Part shown: piece by piece, positions 58,822 to 64,000 of the stretch
Numbering within the stretch: position 1 is the stretch's first letter
How the letters are laid out: every line of letters begins with the position of its first letter
NCBI RefSeq assembly: GCF_000718165.1
Contig: NZ_JOEY01000048.1
Span: 62,001 to 126,000, forward strand
Source of the DNA: Streptomyces fulvoviolaceus
GTDB taxonomy: Bacteria > Actinomycetota > Actinomycetes > Streptomycetales > Streptomycetaceae
Length of the DNA: 64,000 bases
Reading direction: 5' to 3'
Program-made: the position numbers and the translations under genes
Notes under the pieces: generated by a model
The model's input: only the letters and a program-made list of their open reading frames with translations
What the model was told of the DNA's origin: nothing
The model's database searches: none

Positions 58822-60234
58822 TCAGCCCGTGAACTCCCGCATCCACGCCTCGACTTCGTCGGCGGAGCGCGGAAGCGCCGCCGACAGGTTCTCGTGCCCG
58901 TCCGCCGTCACCAGCAGGTCGTCCTCGATCCGGACGCCGATGCCCCGCCACTCCTCGGGCACCGTCAGGTCGTCGGGCTGGAAGTACAGGCCCGGCTCGA
59001 CGGTGAGACACATACCGGGCTCCAGGACGCCGTCGACGTACTCCTCGTTGCGGGCCTCGGCGCAGTCGTGGACGTCGAGGCCGAGCATGTGCCCGGTGCC
59101 GGCCATCGTGAACCGACGCTGCAGCCCCAGCTCGTACGCCCGGTCGGCCGGGCCCTCGATGAAGCCCCACTCCACGAGCCGCTCGGCCATCGACCGCTGG
59201 GCCGCCTCGTGGAAGTCGCGGTAGTGGGCGCCGGGCTTGACCGCCGCCATGCCGGCCTCCTGGGCCGCGTACACGGCGTCGTAGACCTCGCGCTGGACGG
59301 GGGAGAAGGTGCCGTTGATCGGGAGCGTGCGGGTGACGTCGGCCGTGTAGAGGGTGCGGGTCTCAACTCCCGCGTCCAGCAGGAGGAGTTCGCCGGGGCG
59401 GACCGGGCCGTCGTTGTCGGTCCAGTGCATGATCGTCGCGTGTTCGCCGGCCGCGGCGATGGTGCCGTAGCCGACGTGGTTGCCCTCGACGCGGGCCCGG
59501 CGGAAGAAGGTGCCCTCGATCCACCGCTCCGAGGTGGCGACCGCCTGTGACAACTCCCGTACGACGTCGGTGAATCCACGCACCGTGGAGTCCACCGCGC
59601 GGCGCATCTCACCGATCTCCCACTCGTCCTTGATGAGGCGGAGACCGGACACGGCCTCCTCGAGAGCGGCGTCCCGCTCCTCGTCGGTGCCGAGCGAGGC
59701 CTCCAGCTCCGGGTCGACGCCCCGGACGATCCGTGTGGGAGCGGGTGAGGACTTCGCCAGGTCCTCGGCGATGGTCCCTATGTCGCGGCACGGCAGGCCG
59801 AGCACCAGCTCCGACTCGGCGAGCGTGCGACGGCGGCCCATCCAGAGTTCGGCGGTGTATCCCGTCCAGAACTCGTCGCTGTCCCGGCTGTCGCGGGGCA
59901 TCTGGTAGCAGTGCGCGTCATGGCCGCCGTCGGGGCGGGGCTCAAGGACCAGGGCGCCGTCGCGGGCCTGGTCGCCCGGCAGGTGGACATAGCCCGAGTA
60001 CGGGCGGAACGGGTGGGGGGTGTCGTTCGAGCGGACCTTGAGACCCCCGGACGGCACGACCAGCCGCTCGCCCGGGAAGAGGGCGGAGAGCGCGGCACGG
60101 CGGCGGGCCGCGTAGGGCGCCTGCTCGGTCGGCTGCAGATCCGTGCGCTCGGTGTCGGCCCAGCCCGTCCGCATCAGAGCGGACAGCTCGGCCGAGATTC
60201 CTCGGTAGAGACCGTTCTTTCGGCCCTTGGCCAC
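58822..60234 (-). CDS. pepP: Xaa-Pro aminopeptidase (aminopeptidase P, M24B)
   Basis: Releases the N-terminal residue from peptides with proline (or hydroxyproline) in position two. The GTG at 60234 with AAGAGG upstream gives 470 residues; an ATG at 60294 is possible but lacks a site. An N-terminal creatinase-like domain precedes the pita-bread fold with all five metal ligands recognisable: LLLDAGVETRTLYTADVTRT (two Asp), GHMLGLDVHD (His), VEPGLYF (Glu) and VRIEDDLLV (Glu). Cytosolic. It is divergent from an amine-oxidase operon that looks specific for imino acids. Confidence 0.93.
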   Translation of the reverse strand: MAKGRKNGLYRGISAELSALMRTGWADTERTDLQPTEQAPYAARRRAALSALFPGERLVVPSGGLKVRSNDTPHPFRPYSGYVHLPGDQARDGALVLEPRPDGGHDAHCYQMPRDSRDSDEFWTGYTAELWMGRRRTLAESELVLGLPCRDIGTIAEDLAKSSPAPTRIVRGVDPELEASLGTDEERDAALEEAVSGLRLIKDEWEIGEMRRAVDSTVRGFTDVVRELSQAVATSERWIEGTFFRRARVEGNHVGYGTIAAAGEHATIMHWTDNDGPVRPGELLLLDAGVETRTLYTADVTRTLPINGTFSPVQREVYDAVYAAQEAGMAAVKPGAHYRDFHEAAQRSMAERLVEWGFIEGPADRAYELGLQRRFTMAGTGHMLGLDVHDCAEARNEEYVDGVLEPGMCLTVEPGLYFQPDDLTVPEEWRGIGVRIEDDLLVTADGHENLSAALPRSADEVEAWMREFTG

Positions 60235-60288
60235 GTCAGGCACCTCTTCCGTTCTTCCGGGTGTGGGGACATTCCCAGCTAGAGAAGC

Positions 60289-60297
60289 ATGTGACAT
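60289..60297. promoter_or_regulatory. Candidate operator between pepP and the oxidase operon
   Basis: ATGTGACAT is a dyad around a central G, 10 bp before the oxidase GTG and next to a possible -10 element. The reverse-complement octamer ATGTCACA recurs before the DapA-family gene (63218-63225), suggesting one regulator for both. Confidence 0.45.
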
Positions 60298-60306
60298 AGT
60301 ACTGTC

Positions 60307-61464
60307 GTGAGCAAGCGACTGACCTGCGATGTCGTGGTCGTCGGAGCCGGAATGGTGGGCGCGGCCTGCGCCCTGTACGCGGCCCGGGCGGGCCTCGACG
60401 TGATCCTCGTCGACCGTGGCCCGGTGGCCGGCGGCACGACCGGCGCCGGCGAGGGCAACCTCCTGGTCTCCGACAAGGAGCCCGGCCCGGAGCTGGACCT
60501 CGCCCTCCTGTCGGGCCGCCTCTGGGCGGACCTCGCCGGGGAGCTCGGCGAGGCCGTCGAGTACGAGGCCAAGGGCGGCGTGGTCGTCGCCTCGTCCCCG
60601 GGCGGGCTCGCGGCCCTGGAGCGGTTCGCCGAGGAGCAGCGCACAGCCGGGGTCGTCGCCCGAACCGTCGTAGGCGACGAGCTGTACGACCTCGAACCCC
60701 ACCTGGCCCCCGGCCTGCCGGGCGCCGTCCACTACCCCCAGGACTGCCAGGTGATGCCGGCCCTGGCCGCCGCCCACCTCGTCCGCGCCTCGGGCGCCCG
60801 CCTGCTCACCGGCCGGACCGTGACGGACGTACTGCTCACGCCGGACGGCGCCGTGCGCGGCGTCCGCACCGACCAGGGCGACATCCACACCCCGGTGGTC
60901 GTCAACGCGGCCGGCACCTGGGGCTCGGAACTGGCCGCGCTCGCGGGAACCCGCCTCCCCGTGCTCCCGCGGCGCGGCTTCGTCCTGGTCACCGAACCGC
61001 TCCCGCGCATGGTGCGGCACAAGGTGTACGCCGCCGATTACGTGGCCGACGTGGCCAGCGACTCGGCGGCACTGCAGACCTCGCCGGTCGTCGAGGGGAC
61101 GGCCGCGGGGCCGGTGCTGATCGGCGCGAGCCGTGAGCGGGTCGGGTTCGACCGCTCCTTCTCGCTGCCGGTCGTCCGGTCACTGGCGGCCGGCGCGACC
61201 CGGCTGTTCCCCTTCCTGTCCGACGTCCGGGCCATGCGCGCCTACCTGGGCTTCCGCCCGTACATGCCGGACCACCTGCCCGCCATCGGCCCCGATCCCC
61301 GGGTCCCCGGGCTCCACCACGCCTGCGGTCACGAGGGCGCGGGCATCGGTCTCGCCACCGGCACCGGCCACCTGATCGCGCAGGCGCTGACCGCGAAGGC
61401 CCCCGACCTGGATCTGTCACCGTTCCGCCCCGACCGCTTCCCCGTCGCCGAGGAGTCCGCGTGA
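60307..61464 (+). CDS. FAD-dependent amino-acid oxidase/dehydrogenase (DAO family, small-subunit type)
   Basis: 385 residues from a GTG with no ribosome site, possibly leaderless. The FAD-binding VVVVGAGMVGAACALYAARAG has Gly13, Gly15 and Gly18; the C-terminus has the DAO-type ending HACGHEGAGIGLATGTGHLIA. It is the first part of a three-gene set with a [2Fe-2S] protein and an NAD/FAD oxidoreductase. That plan occurs in hydrogen cyanide synthase HcnABC, opine oxidases and D-hydroxyproline dehydrogenases. With the lyase downstream, cis-4-hydroxy-D-proline is the likeliest substrate (inference). Confidence 0.88.
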   Translation: MSKRLTCDVVVVGAGMVGAACALYAARAGLDVILVDRGPVAGGTTGAGEGNLLVSDKEPGPELDLALLSGRLWADLAGELGEAVEYEAKGGVVVASSPGGLAALERFAEEQRTAGVVARTVVGDELYDLEPHLAPGLPGAVHYPQDCQVMPALAAAHLVRASGARLLTGRTVTDVLLTPDGAVRGVRTDQGDIHTPVVVNAAGTWGSELAALAGTRLPVLPRRGFVLVTEPLPRMVRHKVYAADYVADVASDSAALQTSPVVEGTAAGPVLIGASRERVGFDRSFSLPVVRSLAAGATRLFPFLSDVRAMRAYLGFRPYMPDHLPAIGPDPRVPGLHHACGHEGAGIGLATGTGHLIAQALTAKAPDLDLSPFRPDRFPVAEESA

Positions 61465-61763
61465 GATCCCCACTGGAACTGGCTGACGCCCGGCCGGGCC
61501 CGGCCTTCACGGTCACCCTCGACGGCCGGGAGATCGAGGCCCTGCCCGGGCAGACCGTCGCCGCCGCGCTCTGGACGGCCGGTGTCACCTCCTGGCGCAC
61601 CACCCGGGGTGAGGGCCGCCCGCGCGGCATCTTCTGCGGCATCGGCGTCTGCTTCGACTGCCTGGTGACCGTCAACGACCGCCCCAACCAACGTGCTTGC
61701 CTGGTGCCATTGCACCCGGGCGACACGATCCGTACGCAGGAGGGGACGGGCCACGATGACTGA
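61461..61763 (+). CDS. [2Fe-2S] ferredoxin-like subunit of the oxidase
   Basis: 100 residues from a GTG overlapping the oxidase stop (GTGA). Cys59, Cys64, Cys67 and Cys80 fit the C-x4-C-x2-C-x12-C cluster pattern of HcnA/SoxA-N-type subunits (GIFCGIGVCFDCLV). It passes electrons between the two flavoproteins. It overlaps the next gene by 8 nt. Confidence 0.93.
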   Translation: MRSPLELADARPGPAFTVTLDGREIEALPGQTVAAALWTAGVTSWRTTRGEGRPRGIFCGIGVCFDCLVTVNDRPNQRACLVPLHPGDTIRTQEGTGHDD

Positions 61764-63153
61764 GCAGCCGCATCTCGCTGTGATCGGCGCGGGCCCGGCA
61801 GGCCTCGCCGCGACCGTCGCCGCCGCCTCCCACGGCGTACGCGTCACCCTGATCGACTCGGCCCCGGAAGCCGGCGGACAGTTCTACCGCCAGCCCGCCG
61901 CCGAACTGCGCGCCCGCCGCCCGCAGGCCCTGCACCACGAGTGGCGGACCTGGGAGCGACTCCGGGACGGACTGCGGACCCACGTCCAGGCAGGCGCCGT
62001 ACGGCACTTCACGGACCATCACGTCTGGTACGTCGACCGCCGTGACACGCGCTTCACCGTGCACGCCCTGTTCGGCCCCGAGCAGGAGGAGCCGGTCGAG
62101 GTGCGCGCCGACGCCGTACTCCTCGCCACCGGCGGCTACGAGAAGGTACTGCCCTTCCCCGGCTGGACCCTCCCCGGAGTCGTCACCGCGGGCGGCGCCC
62201 AGGCCATGCTCAAGGGCACCCTCGCGGTGTCCGGACGCACGGCCGTCGTCGCCGGGACCGGCCCGCTGCTGCTGCCCGTGGCGACCGGACTCGCCGCGGC
62301 CGGCGTCGAGGTGGCCGCACTCGTCGAGTCCGCGGACCCCAAGGATTTCGTACGGCGGACCCGCGCGCTGGCGGCCCAGCCCGGCAAGGTCGCCGAGGGC
62401 GCCCAGTACGCCGCGCAGCTGCTCCGGCACCGGGTGCGCACCCTCGTCCACCACACCGTGGTCGAGGCGCACGGCGCCGAGCGGCTGGAGGCGGTCACCG
62501 TGGCCGCCCTCGACGCCGACGGGCGGGTCAGGCCCGGCACCGAGCGCCGTATCCCGTGCGACACGCTCGCCGTCGGGCACGGCATGCTCCCGCACACCGA
62601 CCTCGCCGAGACCCTGGGCTGCCGCCTCGACGGGCTCGACGTCCACGTCGACGACGAGCAGCGCACCGACGTCCCCGGCGTCTGGGCCGCGGGCGAGACC
62701 ACCGGCATCGGCGGCTCGGCCCTCTCCCTCGCCGAGGGGCACATCGCGGGCCGGTCCGCCGCCGCGCGCCTGCACGGCACCGAACCCGACCCGGGCGAGT
62801 GGGCGGCGGCCGCGAAGAGCCGTAGCCGACTGCGCGCGTTCTTCGCCGCGATCGACAGCGTGTACGCACCGCCAGCTCACTGGACCGAGCAGATCACCGA
62901 CGACACCGTCGTCTGCCGCTGCGAGGAGGTCACCGGCGGCGCGATCCGCGAGGCCGTCGGGGAGCTCGGCGCCGGCGACGCGCGGACCGTGAAGCTGCTG
63001 ACGCGGGCCGGGATGGGCTGGTGCCAGGGGCGGGTGTGCGGGCCGGCGGTCGCGGGGCTCGCCGGGTGCGAGCTCACGCCGTCCCGGCGGCCCTTCGCCC
63101 GGCCCGTGCCCCTCGGTGTGCTGGCTGCCGCCGGAGAACCCGAAGACGACTGA
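61756..63153 (+). CDS. NAD(P)/FAD oxidoreductase with C-terminal BFD-like [2Fe-2S] domain
   Basis: 465 residues. The N-terminal FAD motif VIGAGPAGLAA (Gly11, 13, 16), the second nucleotide motif VVAGTGPLLLPVA near residue 165 and the GVWAAGETTGIGGS motif are those of HcnB/large opine-oxidase-type subunits. At the C-terminus CRCEE (near 388) and WCQGRVC (near 422) form a bacterioferritin-associated-ferredoxin-like cluster site. Third component of the amine-oxidising complex. Confidence 0.92.
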   Translation: MTEQPHLAVIGAGPAGLAATVAAASHGVRVTLIDSAPEAGGQFYRQPAAELRARRPQALHHEWRTWERLRDGLRTHVQAGAVRHFTDHHVWYVDRRDTRFTVHALFGPEQEEPVEVRADAVLLATGGYEKVLPFPGWTLPGVVTAGGAQAMLKGTLAVSGRTAVVAGTGPLLLPVATGLAAAGVEVAALVESADPKDFVRRTRALAAQPGKVAEGAQYAAQLLRHRVRTLVHHTVVEAHGAERLEAVTVAALDADGRVRPGTERRIPCDTLAVGHGMLPHTDLAETLGCRLDGLDVHVDDEQRTDVPGVWAAGETTGIGGSALSLAEGHIAGRSAAARLHGTEPDPGEWAAAAKSRSRLRAFFAAIDSVYAPPAHWTEQITDDTVVCRCEEVTGGAIREAVGELGAGDARTVKLLTRAGMGWCQGRVCGPAVAGLAGCELTPSRRPFARPVPLGVLAAAGEPEDD

Positions 63154-63217
63154 TCACCCGGCCGAAGTCGACGGACCGTCGTGCGGGGCTGTCCGTTCAC
63201 CCCTGCCAACCAGTAAA

Positions 63218-63225
63218 ATGTCACA
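63218..63225. promoter_or_regulatory. Candidate operator/-10 region upstream of the DapA-family gene
   Basis: ATGTCACA overlaps a possible -10 hexamer TAAAAT (63214-63219), 28 bp before the start codon. It matches, on the other strand, the dyad at 60289-60297. Confidence 0.4.
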
Positions 63226-63252
63226 CCCTATTGATGAGATGGGACCCAGCAC

Positions 63253-64000
63253 ATGACCACCACCGAGAACCGTCCCTGGCGCGGCGTCCTCGTCGCCACC
63301 GCCCTCCCGCTGAACGACGACCTCTCCGTCAACTACGAGAAGTTCGCCGACCACTGCACCTGGCTGGTCGAGAACGGCTGCGACGGCGTCGTACCGAACG
63401 GCTCCCTCGGTGAGTACCAGGTGCTCACCCCCGAGGAGCGCGCCAAGGTCGTCGAGACCGCCGTGGCCGCCATCGGCGGCGAGCGCGTGATGCCCGGCGT
63501 CGCCGCCTACGGCTCCGCCGAGGCCCGCCGCTGGGCGGAGCAGGCACGCGACGCCGGCTGCGCCTCCGTGATGCTGCTGCCGCCGAACGCCTACCGCGCC
63601 GACGAGCGCTCGGTGCTGGCCCACTACGCCGAGGTCGCCCAGGCGGGGCTCCCGGTCGTCGCGTACAACAACCCCATCGACACCAAGGTCGACCTCGTCC
63701 CGGAGCTGCTCGCCAAGCTGCACGCCGCGGGGTACATCCACGCCGTCAAGGAGTTCTCCGGCGACGTGCGCCGGGCCTACCAGCTCGCCGAACTCGCCCC
63801 GGAACTGGACCTGTTGATCGGCGCCGACGACGTCCTGCTGGAGCTGGCGATCGCGGGCGCCAAGGGCTGGGTGGCCGGCTACCCGAACGCGTTGCCCCGG
63901 GCGAGCGTCGACCTGTACCAGGCGGCCGTGAGCGGCGACCTCGACACCGCCAAGAAGCTGTACGAGCAGCTGCACCCGCTGCTGCGCTGGGACTCCAAGG
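63253..64000 (+). CDS. DapA-family lyase/deaminase (3' end outside window)
   Basis: 249 codons are visible, with the frame open at the window end; the family is about 300 residues. It has the TIM-barrel aldolase-family features: GVVPNGSLGEYQVLTPEER, LPPNAYRADERS, the Tyr in VVAYNNPIDTK, and the Schiff-base Lys in HAVKEFSGD (near residue 167). Beside a D-amino-acid oxidase complex it is more likely 1-pyrroline-4-hydroxy-2-carboxylate deaminase of hydroxyproline catabolism than lysine-pathway DapA (inference). A separate promoter region of 99 bp precedes it. Confidence 0.88.
   Translation, partial: MTTTENRPWRGVLVATALPLNDDLSVNYEKFADHCTWLVENGCDGVVPNGSLGEYQVLTPEERAKVVETAVAAIGGERVMPGVAAYGSAEARRWAEQARDAGCASVMLLPPNAYRADERSVLAHYAEVAQAGLPVVAYNNPIDTKVDLVPELLAKLHAAGYIHAVKEFSGDVRRAYQLAELAPELDLLIGADDVLLELAIAGAKGWVAGYPNALPRASVDLYQAAVSGDLDTAKKLYEQLHPLLRWDSK

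Noticed and set aside
63253..64000. Lysine-biosynthetic dihydrodipicolinate synthase
   Set aside because: The gene follows an amine-oxidase complex rather than lysine-pathway genes, and the family includes many catabolic lyases; not excluded but less likely.

Overview
The window is about 70% G+C with strong third-position G/C bias, GTG starts, many 4-nt ATGA/GTGA gene overlaps, twin-arginine secreted hydrolases and sporulation- and PPTase-type genes. All of this points to a Streptomyces (or very close actinomycete) chromosome, probably an arm region. The gene order tkt-tal-zwf-opcA-pgi-gnd, and the later metallophosphoesterase-PPTase pair, resemble the S. coelicolor SCO66xx neighbourhood (recalled, not searched).

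Layout. 1-8235 (-): a pentose-phosphate/glycolysis operon (gnd partial at the window edge, pgi, opcA, zwf, tal, tkt) with a divergent AraC-type regulator. zwf is broken by an apparent 56-nt frameshifting deletion. 9.5-17.7 kb: GerW-like protein, secreted GH16 glucanase with a LacI-type operator, a TnpB-related RuvC nuclease, L,D-transpeptidase lipoprotein, MMPL exporter, VOC protein. 17.8-21.7 kb: NarL-type two-component pair and a divergent Tat-exported sulfatase. 21.7-27.0 kb: overlapping IclR and MarR regulators facing an SDR-amidohydrolase-acyl-CoA ligase-MaoC operon.

27.1-45.2 kb is a large glycan-utilisation locus. An eight-gene minus-strand operon runs from a PfkB kinase through an ABC sugar importer (no ATPase) and a GH2 enzyme to three secreted proteins, two of them phosphohydrolase-like. 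Divergently, a DeoR regulator, a GH4 phosphoglycosidase, a GH38 alpha-mannosidase and a GH29 alpha-fucosidase follow.

45.3-53 kb: sulfotransferase, ATP-grasp ligase, a PptH-like phosphoesterase overlapping an Sfp-type PPTase, an alpha/beta hydrolase, and an XRE regulator-IrrE-type protease pair facing a free-standing MmyB-like ligand-binding domain. 53-64 kb: a soluble Cache-domain protein with a FadR-type GntR regulator divergent from a PotABCD-type importer, then Xaa-Pro aminopeptidase divergent from a three-component amine oxidase and a DapA-family lyase. The last set looks like hydroxyproline/imino-acid catabolism and continues past the window end.

No tRNA, rRNA, CRISPR array or phage module was recognised. 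No gene-free stretch exceeds 300 bases. Several convergent gene pairs are separated by clear hairpins, and one dispersed intergenic repeat occurs three times.
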